From NCBI GenBank assembly GCA_035235625.1, contig CP141145.1:42636668-42700667 (forward strand): a stretch of DNA of 64,000 nt, in the 5' to 3' direction. How positions within the stretch are numbered: the first letter of the stretch is position 1; each line of letters starts with the position of its first letter. A model generated the notes under the pieces. The model was given only the letters and a program-made list of their open reading frames with translations. It made no database searches and was not told the origin of the DNA. The position numbers and the translations under genes are program-made. This document shows, in pieces, positions 23,305 to 35,579 of the stretch. The DNA comes from Saururus chinensis. Taxonomy: Eukaryota; Streptophyta; Magnoliopsida; Piperales; Saururaceae.

Positions 23305-23914
23305 TATTGAATTTTGACGTGAAATAAAACTTCTGACGTTGAGCCATTCGATCGGCCAGTCGCCTGTTCGATCGGCTGTTGCCCCGATCGATCGGGGTAA
23401 GGAATTTCTGAAAAAAAATAAGTCGCAATCATTTGCGCGATGACATAGATTAATAAAGAGCCGTTTCAGCTTCGGATGGTTTTATCACTTATCAGAAATG
23501 TCGAGATAGATAGAAATAACATAGAGAACAAAAGACATTAACTTTTCTTCTCTTATGCTCTCTCTCTAAAAAATCTCTCGGAGTGATTCCTTCTCCTCTT
23601 TCTCTAAAATTGGAACCTGTGACTGAGCAATAGAGTCTACCCTGATTGAGATCCAGTTTGTTTGAGTGGAAGTGCACCATCTAACGGGCAGTGTGGTTCG
23701 TTGTATCTCAGGAACGGAACGCAGTGGAATGCCTATGCACGAAGGGCGGCGTATCTATTTCAAGGACAGCGTGTAACACGCCTCGAACCTGGTTCATATT
23801 CCTCTTCTCTATGATATTTAATATATATATATATATATATGTTTATGTGTGTTGATTTGCATGATAATTGTATTTTGTATTCAGTCTGCCCTCATTAATG
23901 TGACAATCCCAACA
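23305..23914 (+). repeat. 3' LTR of copia C1
   Basis: This pairs with the 5' LTR and is followed immediately by GTAAC, the target duplication. It retains several CpG sites, such as GATCGGCC and GATCGATCGGGG, that are changed in the 5' copy. Confidence 0.88.
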
Positions 23915-23919
23915 GTAAC

Positions 23920-24625
23920 TGAAACTCCACAATCAAGAACTTGATTAAGATGGAGTTATGGAATTAGTTACAGTAATTTAACTATATATACATATATTAT
24001 GTATAAGAAAAACTCTTACCCATTCTCTATAATTTTCTCTTAATATGATATTCCAAGAATTCTTGGCCGACATCACGTCAGTGCCTAAGAGAACTCTTTT
24101 TTAGGTCCGTTCTTCCTCCCTATTTACTAATCATGAACATGAAACAACTAGGTCCTCAAGTCATGCTACTAAGTATGTTACAACTTTAAAAGAATTGAAG
24201 TAACTCAATTGTACCTCGTTGCATCATGAGGCAAAGGTGCTGGAGAAGGATTTACTGATGAAAAATTTTATATGTACCCAAAGCATGGAATACATTTGTT
24301 GCAATTGGCCAAAAAAAATGGGGTGGATTTTAAAAAAGAGTTTTTCCCATATTGTCGGGTCAAAGAAGGAAAAATTCCATATTCTCTGGATTTTAAATGG
24401 AAATGCCATATGACCTATTTTTGGACCAAAATACCCTTAGGTTTCAACTATATCAGGTTTTAATATAGAGAGTAATATATGAACACCGGAACAGTGGCAC
24501 ACCGTTCTGGTATACTGGTAGTCATCGGTGGCGAACGGAACTCACTAGCGGGAGCTCACTAGTGATGACTCACCGGTGAGAGTTGATGAACAAAAAAAAG
24601 CATTTTTTGTCACCACATACACTGT
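23920..24625. other. Intergenic, nothing recognised
   Basis: AT-rich sequence followed by a short GC-richer patch (24480-24590) with GAACGGAACTCACTAG-like direct repeats. The latter may belong to the 5' part of the following MuDR element, but no terminal inverted repeat was identified. Confidence 0.35.
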
Positions 24626-27600
24626 GTGAGTGCTTCAAAGGTTGTACTTCGCAGAAACGATCATTCTTTCACACCGATCATGGATAGGATCGGTATTTGC
24701 ATCTATTATAATGGAGAGGTAGGTACTGACGACATGTATATTGGTGGAATGACACAGTTGATGAACATTCATCGGTCGGTGAGCTTTGGCGAGTTGCTGG
24801 GGCAAGTCAAAGCACGACTTTTCATCAATGGTAATATCAATTTGAAGTATTTAATTCCACCATCCCATTCAACCATGATATATGAATTACAAGACGATGA
24901 GGACCTCCAATAAGTGTTCTCCATTCATAAAAAAGAGAATAAGGAGGTGTTATCATTATATGCTGAGATGAAACAACCTGATAACAGTTATAAATCACCA
25001 TCACCCTCCATAGAAAGGAACCAAATAGTCAATAGAGTTGAATCACCTGTTGTAATGGCTCATTCCAGCTCTAATGTTGGATTTCATTCCAGATTCAATG
25101 AAACTTAGTTCACCTTTAAAACTGTTAGGTAACAACAAATCTTTAGATTATATGCAATTGGAATATTTCGTGTACTCAAGACCACAATATTGAGCATATC
25201 GTGCTAAGGGTAAATCATATTGTGTGAAGTAATAAACATGACGCATAATATATCGCATTAGTAATTACACAATATACACGTGCGATATAGCAATTATGAG
25301 TTGTAATGTAGATATAATAACACGACATGCATTTATGTCATGGTTTTGATAACACATTTTTTTAACATGATAATGTGCAATGCAAATTGGGAGAACCGAG
25401 AAACTTGCCCTCAACAAATCCATGCCAATAATCTTTCACCAATCCAACTAGTATAGAACCTGAAATAGAGGAATGGTCACCAATGATGGGTGGGACAAGG
25501 ACTTCATTTGATAACTACGAACCTCTATACAGCCCTTGTAATTACGATGCTGGACAAGGCGAAGAAGTTGAAAATATGTGGGGTGAGGATCTGTGGCACG
25601 ATAATTATATAGTTGACATGGAATGTATGTCTAACCACAAAGAATTTGGAAACAACGAGGTTCCTAGTAACGTCGATGTTGAGGGGAAGGCAGATTGGGA
25701 TACAGTCGATGATTTAAACATGTTGGAACCAAATATTGGTGAAGGCTAGCAAATGACGGGTAGTTTGCAAGCTAAGGATTACCAGCAACTCCTCAAATTG
25801 GGTGCACATTTTTTAAGCACGTTGCATTTCATGAGGGTCTTGATCGACTTAGCAATAAAGGTGAATTTAACATATCGTGTTGTGGATAAAAACTGAAATG
25901 CGCATGCCCAAAGTGCTCCAATGATTCTTGTAACTGGTACATAAGGGCTTCAAATATAGGAGATCATGTGACTATCACGAGGTTAATGTCGACTCATTCA
26001 TGTGGAACCCAAAGGAAGTCAACTGACCATCCCCTAGCATCACACCTTTGGATAGCAAGAAAATGTTATGGCCTCTTTAAAGACTCAGTGGACATTACAC
26101 CTAAGAGCATAGCAAGTTATATATCGAAGCACTCGGCAGAACTGCCAACTACAAGAAATACTGGCGCGCAAGTAATGCATGAAAAGAATCAAAGTGTTGA
26201 TTTAGTGTCACGATATGTTAGTCTAGCGTGTTATCGTTTACACACTTAAACTATAGTTGGAATATGCACTCACACGACATACGTCAATATCGTGTAACCA
26301 TAAACATGACCAGTCATTGTGTATGATTTCGATCACACGAACATAAAATGCCATGTCGTATAACATTTACTAAATTGTATTCGGTTGTGTAGGTAAAGCT
26401 ATGATTGATTTATAGATGGTGACCTAGTCAAATCCTACCGCTTACTTTCTGCTTACGGGAGGCATATAGAATATATAAATCTGAGAAGTGTAGTTGTGTC
26501 AGTGAGATCATGTGATATTCTAAGACCTATGGGTGGGTACGATTTCAAAAGAGTATTCTGGATGTTTGGCCCGGTTGCGTGAGCTTTTAGAACAACCCTG
26601 AGGCCGTTGCTAATGGTTGATGCAACTTTCTTGAAACGAAAGTATCCTGGACTGCTATTGATAGCAACTATACTAGACGAGAACAACAATATGTTGTGGG
26701 TTGCATTTGCAGTGATTGAAAATGAGTGCGAGAAAACTTGGTGCTGGTTTCTTGAGTTGCTTAGAAATCATCTATTCTCTGATTCTCTAGCTGAGTTGGA
26801 TACAATCGTTTATGGTAGATAGAAGGGTTTGGCAAATGTTGTGAAGAAGTTTTTCCCATTTACACACTACATATATTTCATACGTCACATGGCAGCAAAC
26901 ATACCGGACAGATTCAAGGACAACTACCTAAAGAATCAGCTCCATGTTGCAACCGAAACGTTTAGACAGAATGTGTATGATGAAACAATGAACAACATTA
27001 AAGAACATAATCCAGAAGTATATGCTTGGCTAAATAAGATAGGCTTGGAGCACTGGGCCAATGTATCATTTCCCGGGAAAAGATATGGGACCCTTAGCTC
27101 AAATATGTCTGAAAGTGCAAATACAATGTTCAAAAAAGTTAGATCAATGCCTATAACTCGTTTAATTGAGCACACGAGGGAGCACACAACAACATTATTT
27201 GAAAAACGTTGGAATATGATGGAAGAGTTAACCCCATTTGCCAAAAAACACATTGAAAACAGGTGAGAAGGAGCCAAGAATGTGATTGTATTGCTTGTAT
27301 CAATGTATGAATTCTAGGTTAACTCACTATATCACAAGGTACATTGCATTCATATGGCGATGTACATAGCGTGTGTTTGTTTATGCGTAAGGCTTCATAT
27401 CGTGTTAGTTTAAACACATTAGTTCATTCATTGTGTAAGTAGATATGATTTTACTTAATGATCGTATGGCACGTCAAGTAATCGAGAACATGAGAAAGTT
27501 GTTTATCGTGCGCTCATACTCACGATATTTTCTTCACAGGATGTGGTTAACCTGGTTGATCGTACCTGCACATGTGGAAGGTTTCAACATCTGAGTCTAC

Positions 27601-27870
27601 CATGTAAGCATGCAATCGCAACAATCAATAATAGACACTTCTATGTGTTTGAGTACTGTGAAAGATGGTGCTCTATTAAAATGTATAAACTGATCTATCG
27701 AGAGGCCTTTCACCCAACGAAGGATTGGCACCAATGGGCACTGATTGGAGTTATGCATACATTCAGCCCACCTATCCCTCAAAAGCAGTGGGGGCGTGCA
27801 TGAAAAAATCGGATAGAGACATGCGGTTTGTTGGGTCATAGCCACAAACGATGTACCTGCACACAAGGGG
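24626..27870 (+). pseudogene. MuDR/MURA-type transposase gene, decayed, with introns
   Basis: The pieces appear in MURA order. A PB1-like N-terminal part lies at 24626-25108 (in-frame stop at 24911), and an acidic linker at 25483-25749. The Cys/His DNA-binding domain (CACPKCSNDSCNWYIRAS, THSCG) is at about 25820-26190. The MULE core runs 26415-27266 (MVDATFLKRKYPG, then MSESANTMFK). A SWIM finger CTCGRFQHLSLPCKHA follows at 27567, then a zinc knuckle CGLLGHSHKRC near 27825. The first catalytic Asp and the Glu are kept, but the second Asp region reads YGR-stop-KG. Probable introns are 25109-25440, 26194-26392 and 27320-27540. Transposase would act on Mutator terminal repeats; this copy is inactive. 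Confidence 0.8.
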
Positions 27871-28587
27871 GCCCCCCAATGTGGCAGATGTCCCATCGAC
27901 AAGCTGAAGGAGGTCAAATAATAACATACACAATCGGTGTAAGGAAGGGGTGCATCAATCAGGCTTACCTTTTCCACCCCCATTCTTCTGCTGAAATTTT
28001 TTGTATATACATCGTGTTATCAACAACACAAAATTTGTAATTAACGTGTTCCTAAAAACATGAAATGTTGTATGTAGGGTATACTCTAGTTGTATCATGT
28101 AATCGACAACATGACCAAAAGGGATTATGTGTTACTAATTACTTTATAATATCAATCGATTATTAATTCTTTTGTCAAGAGTGTCCACATCTTACATGAT
28201 ATTGGTCATATCGTTTGTTCAAACCCACGATAATTCCATGATCGTAATGATCCAATTCCCGAGGTGTTATTCCCAAAGCATCAATACCTTCAATAACCCG
28301 GTGGTCTATAACCGTCCAACCCTGCCTATATATATTAGGGTTAGGGTTTGCAGAATGCTCACTCATTGGTTCTTTATGGAGATGGGTCATTCGGGAGATT
28401 ACTTAAGCGACGGCTGGTGAAGCGGCTATATATATATGTGGATTCAAAATGTTCTTTTTTGTTCTAGTTGAAATACAAATACAAATTTATTTCTTGTTTT
28501 TCTTTTTTCTATCACACAAATGAGCAGTTTCGGAAACAACATATGAATAAAATGGGTTGCACCCTATATATATGCTTGCATTGGCAA
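27871..28587. other. Region after MuDR gene, little recognised
   Basis: AT-rich sequence. ATCGTGTTATCAACAACAC (28007) and CATGTAATCGACAACATG (28096) are short palindromic motifs like those inside the MuDR introns. A telomere-like TTAGGGTTAGGGTTT lies at 28335-28352. The 82- and 71-codon frames at 28172-28420 were not recognised. Confidence 0.35.
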
Positions 28588-28690
28588 TGAAAATTGGATA
28601 ACTGGAAACTAGAAATTGGAAAACTAGAAACTGAAAAATGGAAAAGTGGAAAACTAGAAACGTGAAAATTGGAAAACTAAAAAACTATCA
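28588..28690 (+). repeat. AACTGGAAACTAGAAATTGG minisatellite
   Basis: A degenerate run of GGAAAACTAGAAACT-like units occurs here. An inverted counterpart (CTTTTCTAGTTTTTCAGTG..CCAATTTTCCAGTT) lies at 29345-29405, so the two bracket the minus-strand MuDR fragment at 29002-29345. Confidence 0.6.
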
Positions 28691-29001
28691 AACATGATAA
28701 ACTAGTGTTCATACTGTAACAAAAACTCATGCAACTTGCAAATATAAATATCATTGATAGAGAACTTGGGATTTGTATACAATTGAGGTCTCAAAAACCC
28801 TTTGTGTATGTAAGATACATAAAGAAGGAACTATGACTATGAATCACTGCATACAAGTAATATCAACAAAAAATTGTTTATGTATACCTTTTATATCCAC
28901 AAAATTACATTTGTCTCTAAACATGTATCATATTTCAAACTCTGAACTGAAATATTGGAAACTGTCACCTCTAACATCCATGTTGGAAGGTTGTCACATA
29001 C

Positions 29002-29345
29002 CTTCTGCACTATGATTGCCTGAGTTCATCAACTTCGCTCGTTTATGATTTCTGACTGCTGGAGGTTCTCCTATATGCATTCTACCTCTGTCTTCACTGT
29101 CATTGCCATCATGATGCCTAACTTGGAACTGACAAGTAGCTCTGTTGTGTTCATACCCTTACATTTACTGCACTTGACCATTCTCTTTTTTTTTGCCGTG
29201 CGATAGTAATTGCTTCTTCTTTGGTTGTCCTGTAGGAATCCTTTAATGTAGAGGCTTCAATTGAATTACCCTTACAAAATTTGGTGTATCCCATTGACCT
29301 TTATATAGAACAAGGTATATGCCACACTTGTAAACCTATCATATT
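29002..29345 (-). pseudogene. Second MuDR transposase, C-terminal exon fragment
   Basis: On the minus strand the segment encodes a basic motif IPTGQPKKKQ, then after a frameshift a zinc-knuckle of CX2CX4HX4C type (CSKCKG, then after a second shift YEHNRATCQ), then a hydrophilic tail ending ..NHSAEG at AGAAG|GTATGT, a good splice donor at 29001. This order (NLS-like GRPKKK, knuckle) is the standard tail of MURA-like transposases. No core domain is adjacent, so this is a remnant. Confidence 0.6.
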
Positions 29346-29405
29346 AGTAATCCAGTTTTCTACTTTTCTAGTTTTTCAGTGACTAGTCTTCCAATTTTCC
29401 AGTTA

Positions 29406-29819
29406 CCCAAAAAATCTTACTAGTAGAAACTATGTAATACCCAATATATAACCAACCCAAAATAACATTTTTCATCAGGTAACACCTTTCTCATCATCCC
29501 AAATAACATGAACCAATCTACTTGGTGGAAGGTAATATTTGAAGCTAGAAGTTGTGACGTATTAGAGAAAAGAAGTAGAGAAGAGGAAGCAACTAGTCAA
29601 ATGAAAACACGAGGAAGATGAACATACCCAGGAGTAGGAAGCCATACGGGAGATAAAACCACAGCGAGATGTAGTACGGGAGAAGAAGAAGACATCTTCC
29701 TAGACTGAGCGACCATGTTTTTCCTGTCAGGTTGTCATATGATGAAGGAGAGGGTAGTTCAGTCAAAGCCTTCACATATTTGTAAGCTCCCACGTGAGTA
29801 AGTTTACTTTGGTAAATAG
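29406..29819. other. Intergenic, nothing recognised
   Basis: No gene or complete element is visible; a 66-codon minus-strand frame at 29593-29793 has no recognised family. Confidence 0.35.
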
Positions 29820-30540
29820 AAGATAGTTGCTCACACTTTGGTTATTTCACTTAAGTATGAGTTTGCTTTGGTCAATTCCTCTTTTAAGAATTACTTGAAG
29901 CATAAGCGTAAGGAGATGAACATGGAGGACATGATTGTAAGGTTGAAGATAGAATAGGATAACCATGCTTCTAAAAAGAAAAATAGGGTGATTGCATGAA
30001 AATCAAAGTCAATGTTGTAGAACAAGAGGAGAAAAATAACAACTTTGATAATAAGAAGATGAAAAATCCTGAAGAGCAATTGATCAACGACTCCAACAAA
30101 GCTAAGTTCAAAGACAAGTGTTATGTGTGTTATAAGCAAGGCAACGAGGCTAAAGATTGTCTCAAGTGGAAAAACAAGAGGATTCTAAGACAAAAAATGA
30201 ACAAGCCAATGTGACTAAAGGGGAGAATCTCTCCAATAATGTGAGTAACATCAGCCTTTCTGCTGTGATTTTTGAAGTGAACATGGTCACTAATGTAAGA
30301 GAATAATGGGTGGACACTAAGACCTCTCGTCATATGTCCTAAACAAGAAAAATGTTCTCTACTTATCAACCAGTAAAAAATGGTGAACATCTTTTCATTG
30401 GTGAATTCTTCAACAGCCAAGGTTGAAGGTACTGAAAAGTTGGTGCTAAAGATGACTTCAGGTGAGGAACTCATTCTCAACAATGTGTTGTACATGCCAA
30501 AAATTTGAAAAGCTTTACTTTTAATGGTTCCTATAGCTTG
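29820..30540 (+). pseudogene. Ty1/copia gag-protease fragment C2
   Basis: The sequence encodes a gag tail (SFKNYLKHKRKEMNMEDMIV), then a zinc knuckle CYVCYKQGNEAKDC at about 30117, in which Asn replaces the His of CX2CX4HX4C. A broken aspartic-protease region follows (WVDTKTSRHMS near 30308, where TGA/TGS is expected). Several stops and shifts interrupt it. The family is distinct in sequence from copia C1. No integrase or RT follows. Confidence 0.65.
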
Positions 30541-31648
30541 AATTAATTTAAGCGGGATATTGCAAAATACTCTTAATAATAATCACCTATATGAGTGTGA
30601 AGAGGGCATTTCCATGAGGATTTTAAGGCTGAATCTTTTAGAGCACTCATGAAAATCAGGTTTATTTAGAGCCAAAATGAACACAATCATGAGAACCACG
30701 TTGTGTTTGTAAACTAATTGTGTGAATTTTATTTTCTTGGTTTACACAAACGACTGAGTATTTCAAGATATCACATCAATGATTAGCTAGTAGACCCGAT
30801 AGTATTTCACAATGGAAAGTTTAAAACCAAAAACTACCATTTTCCCATGTAGAAATTTTTCAATATTTTGCTCTCACTTTTTATCTGCATTATTTTGCAT
30901 AGTTATCTAGTCAAATTTTATTCATGTGAAGGATTATTGGAAAGTGATTCACCTACTTCCATGTGAATGAGAGCACATATATAAATCAGTTAAAGGTTAT
31001 GAATAGTCCCACATCACGGTGGTTGTATATAAGGCATAAATTTAGCCTTTAAAGCTAAACTCATGGGCAACCCAATTTTGTGGGGGAGATACATGTTGGA
31101 CCCATGCACTTAGGTAGGCTAATCCTACACGCGTGCGTGCTGTAGTTTGTCCGACTATCTCAGTTCGGTTTACACACATGGCTGATCGGGTTGGGTTGAG
31201 TTTGGTTAAGTCAACAAGATAATTATTTTTGGGACAAATTTATTTAGTTCTTTCTTAACCCAAAATAGGTCTGGTTTTCTCTTAACTAAAATGTGTCCAT
31301 TAAAGGGTGGATGCATCTGTCTAAAAAAGATGGGTTGTCTTCAACGAAATTACTTATAAAACACTAAAAATATTTTTTATGAAATATCCTATACTTAGCT
31401 TTTATTAATGTCTTCTGTGAGATCAATTGTATGAAGCTAATTTACATTATACACTATATAAAGGTGCTTCTATAATATGTAGATGTTATATTCAAAGATA
31501 ACCGCCCAAATAAGCACCATGTCTTATTTGATCGCAACAATTATCAATAGTTTAAGGCCCAACATACTTGTAAAGACTAAACATTTATATAGATTATAGT
31601 ATGAAACAACAATCTAACTAAAAATTCCCACAATCCTTGATGTTTACA
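30541..31648. other. AT-rich region; possible 3' end of copia fragment C2
   Basis: No coding sequence. GTGGGGGAGATACATGTTGGACC at 31080-31102 looks like a polypurine tract followed by an LTR start, and may be the 3' end of fragment C2 after internal deletion. The last 48 bases (31601-31648) resemble, on the minus strand, the sequence just after the stop codon of GIL1-like gene 1. Confidence 0.4.
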
Positions 31649-31818
31649 TGTTAGAATAAAATACAGTAGATTTAGCCATACATGTAATCATTAGAGCCTT
31701 CAATCAAGCTTAATCCCCTTGAAGAAGCTTTGTCTCTACTAATCCTCTTCAAATTCACACAATGAGTTTTTGGTTTAAAACTTGATTGAGAATAATCTCG
31801 CTTAAGGCATTGTATTAG

Positions 31819-34800
31819 TGTCATGCCCCGGCACTGCCCGGCCCAAGCTGAACCCGGTCCAAGGGCTGAACCAATGCACTGGGGCGACAGATTGAAACGA
31901 TTGAAGAAAAATAGCGGAAGACTTGTGCCCCAACTATATGCAATCTAATTTATGGAGTCTACGCACTACTTTGAGCAAGAGTAAATAGATAAAACCAAAG
32001 AGTTAAACTCTAATTAAATCATAATCTCAAACCCACATACTAATAATTCATAGCCACACACTTGGCTCCAAAACAAGTCTCGAAGAAACTAAAAACATAG
32101 TATCTTACAAATCTAAGATAAGGATCATCCACAACGTTCTAACATCAAAATAAGATAAACGAAGAGACATGCAAAACTAGGAGCCTCCACGACTACTCCC
32201 AAGCTCTTTCTGACCTTTTCTCATATAGAGGATCCTGTCCGTCTGCGTGTCACGCCACACAGCCCCAAAACAAAACAAGAAAGTGGGGTGAGTATAAAAA
32301 CTCAATAATGGTTTTGAATATAACTATAATCACTAGAAAACACATCAGCATGACGATGAAGCAAATCGAATCTATGATTAACATGCTATACCACTTTCTG
32401 ATCTTACATTCATATTACGTAAACCTGCATAATAGTGTCTTAAACACACCATTTTTTATCATGCATTCATATCACATAAACCTACATAATAGTGTCTCAA
32501 ACACACCATTTTTTATCATGCATTCATATCACATAAACCTGCATAATAGTGTCTCAAACACACCATTTCTGATCATGCAATCATATCACATAAACCTGCA
32601 TAATAGTGTCTCAAACACACCATTTCTGATCATGCATTCATATCACATCTAATTTATTCACCCTACACGACACACGTGTCAACACATGATACACAATTAT
32701 GCATAACATTCATAATAGACTTGCATCCATACAAATGGGGAATGCTTCCATCAAGGAGTAAACACAAGCATTGCCACACAGGCAAGACACGGTCAAGGCC
32801 ACAAAGGCAAGACATGGTCAAATTTCCACACAGGAAATGTAAATAAGTTGGGGTTATCAATCCCTAAAGCTGCTTGCCCTAGACGATCTTGGCCACGGAT
32901 GTCCTATTTTCACACAGAGAATCTAGAGCAGGGGTGTTCGACCAAGGACATCTCCTACGGAGGGGAGAGTCGTAATTCCCATACAGAGAACCCTAGAACA
33001 CGTGGTGGCGGGTGCACACGGCATACCACACTGGATTCTTAGGGTCCAAATGACACTCATAGTAATAATCTCAAATCCGCAAGACAAGTACACAACTCAT
33101 CCCCACATAATTCTATTTCCTAGACTCAACCCGGGGAGTATACACGTTCCACACAGGAACTTAAATTGAAAACATGTCCTTTCAGACCAACCAAGTTTCG
33201 ATTAATTCACTGAGCGATTAATCCGGCACACAATCTCAAACATTGCATACAATCGGTTAATTCTAGTTAAGCATCGGTAAAACTTCGTCCATGAATAGCG
33301 ATCTATGATACATGCTAACATGATACATCCGTGAGCAAGACCAACGTGAGTTCCAACACATGGAACGTGGTCCTAATCAGTCCCCTCATGTATCATAATC
33401 ACCTCATAATTAACTACAATGTCATAGTAAATTCCCCATACGTGTGCGATCATGCATATCTAAGCATGCAATTAATGCTTTGATATAAACTCATAAGGCA
33501 ACCTATGCATGCTTAACCCATTCAAAATAATGAATTCTAACTAAAATCACAAGCAAAATCCACCATAAAGCTTCAATCTATCCATGTGAAATTGAACATT
33601 CTCATCCACAACCATGATTTTTCCACACATTAAGCTACGACATGGCGCATCCATCACCCATAAATCATACTCATTATAGGAGAACTCATCCCACCATTTT
33701 TTCTCATAACATCCCTGCTGAAAACATATTCCAATCACAAGAATTGTCAATATGCACAAGTTCAAGGTACTTCAATATCAATATGCATAACTATCAACAT
33801 AATATCATGTCACAAGACTAAAACACATTCCATAAATTTTTCATCATCAATTCTACACCTCAGTAGCCTAATATAATCATATAATACCTCTCATAACCAT
33901 TAGAATCATCAAATGAAGTAAAACATTGAAATGTGCATAAGTTTCAAAAATAGCAAAAACTGTCGTGCATCCGTTCGAACGCCCTACAGGGCCGTTCAAT
34001 CTGCTATACTGCAAATCAGTCAAAATGTAGTGTTTCCATTCTAACGCCCTGGCAGGCCGTTCTAACACCAACACAACAATTTTGACCATCTTCATTTCGA
34101 ATTTCAAAACCGAAACACCATGAACACACCTTCAAATCTTCATCCATGGTACCAAACATTATCAAAAACTCATGAAACCTTCCAGAACACTAATCTAGAC
34201 CATTCTTAAACAAAGCCCTAAGAAATCGGATCAAGAAATTAACATTTACTAATCCCACCATTAAAGCACTAAATCAAACAAATTCATTCCAAATAAACCA
34301 TAAAAATCAAGATTTTACTGTAAGAACACTGAGATTTGAAGACCCATTACCTTGTCACTTGTTTAGATTTAGATTTGACCTTCACCCTTCTTGGAAACTT
34401 TCCAAAAACATAGTGTTTAAGTTAAACTCCATTAAAAATCGATTTAACATTAAAAACCTTGAAGAAATCTTAGATCTAGGGTTTGTTAAGCATAAAAAAT
34501 GAATTTTGATAAGTAGCGTTTAAAGTAAGGGAGTAAATCAGTGACTTTGATGCTTGAAATCGAATCAAATCAAAGGGAAAATGTTGGATTAAGAAAGGAT
34601 TAGGAAAAAATCTAGGGTTTAAGCTTAATTAAGGAATAACATACCTTAATCTCCTCTAATCAGGGCCTAAGTGGGGAACTAGGCCCTAATCACCTCCTCT
34701 CAGCCTATTCCCAAAATGGAAATGGCTCAGCCCTTTCCCTTTTATAGTAGGGTTTAGGGTTTAGGGTGCACTAAATGAACTAATGAGGTGTAAGTAGAAT

Positions 34801-35170
34801 TTTGGGCTAAAAATGGGTATTTTACAAATTTAAGCACTAATTAAATCTGAGAAAATTCTGAAAATTTTTGTATGAGCTTTAATTGATGTCTGGGGCATTT
34901 TGGTCTAAAAATCTTAATTTCGTCGGTGGGGCCCACAGGGGGGTCCCGCCAAACCCTAATTTTTTGAAAAATTAGTAAAAAATCCTAAAAATTCAGCATT
35001 GACTAAAAATTACTTAAAACTCATAAATAAAAAGTTAGTTTTTCTTAAAACCTTTAGAAACCCTATTTATTTTTGAAAACCTCAGAATTTAGATCAGAAA
35101 ATACGTAAACCGCACCTTAACCGATAAATAACATTAAAATAAAACCGATTCAAAATTGAGAGTCCTTACA
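31819..35170 (+). mobile_element. Family-2 solo LTR D (3.35 kb)
   Basis: The element begins TGTCATGCCCCGGCACTG and ends GAGTCCTTACA, with a perfect 5-bp duplication ATTAG (31814-31818, 35171-35175). No internal coding, primer site or repeated end is present, so it is read as a solo LTR. It differs in sequence from family 1 but shares the TG..CCCCGG..CCTTACA style of ends. Near 34748-34768 it contains two and a half TTTAGGG repeats. Confidence 0.78.
32395..32648 (+). repeat. ~58-bp tandem repeat, four copies
   Basis: The unit core is CATAAACCTGCATAATAGTG followed by TCTCAAACACACCATTT and ATCATGCATTCATATCA. Four nearly identical copies produce a repetitive 114-codon frame that is not a gene. 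Confidence 0.85.
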
Positions 35171-35579
35171 ATTAGGATGGCTGATGGTGTATTTATAACT
35201 AAACAAGGACACTATTCTTAAGAACCCTAGAATCCTGACCCTCCATCTAGAGGTCAACCAATGGTCTAGGTTCGCTACTTAAAACCACAGCCTAATGGGT
35301 ATTCAGACTCAGGCTCATTACCCATACAGTTTTAAAAGCCCAAAACAATGTCAATTGAGACAGTTAGGCCACTTGATGTTTTAATACAAAAATAAGCCCA
35401 ACATTCTCCCACTTGGCACAACTTCTTAATTGAGCCATAAAAATAAAATCTCCCACTTGGATCAATTAAACTAAATTTGAGAAAATATTTTAGTTAAAAA
35501 AATAACCAAGTGGGTAATGGGAAAATTTAAAATAACTTTCCTATGCACATACAATTTTGTTGAAAAAACAATACCCTTC

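Larger units (their letters stand above)
18186..23914 (+). mobile_element. Ty1/copia retrotransposon C1, complete ends, dead coding
   Basis: The element is bounded by a perfect 5-bp target duplication GTAAC (18181-18185 and 23915-23919). The LTRs are 623 bp (18186-18808) and 610 bp (23305-23914), beginning TATTGAA and ending CCCAACA. The order gag, protease, integrase, reverse transcriptase, RNase H on the plus strand defines Ty1/copia. LTR divergence is considerable, so the insertion is old. A GGTGGGG purine tract precedes the 3' LTR. No canonical initiator-Met primer site is obvious after the 5' LTR. Confidence 0.9.
31649..35403 (-). repeat. 3' LTR of copia C3, split by solo LTR D
   Basis: Pieces 31649-31818 and 35176-35403 align with 61011 onward (shared GATTTAGCCATACATGTA and CCCATACAGTTTTAAAAGCC). 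The polypurine tract on the minus strand is at 35414-35404. Confidence 0.85.

Noticed and set aside
32308-32652. 114-codon repetitive protein
   Set aside because: It simply translates a 58-bp tandem repeat in solo LTR D.
34748-34768. TTTAGGG repeats as an interstitial telomere
   Set aside because: Only about two and a half units, inside solo LTR D; too short for a telomeric remnant and common by chance. The TTAGGG pair near 28340 is likewise too short.
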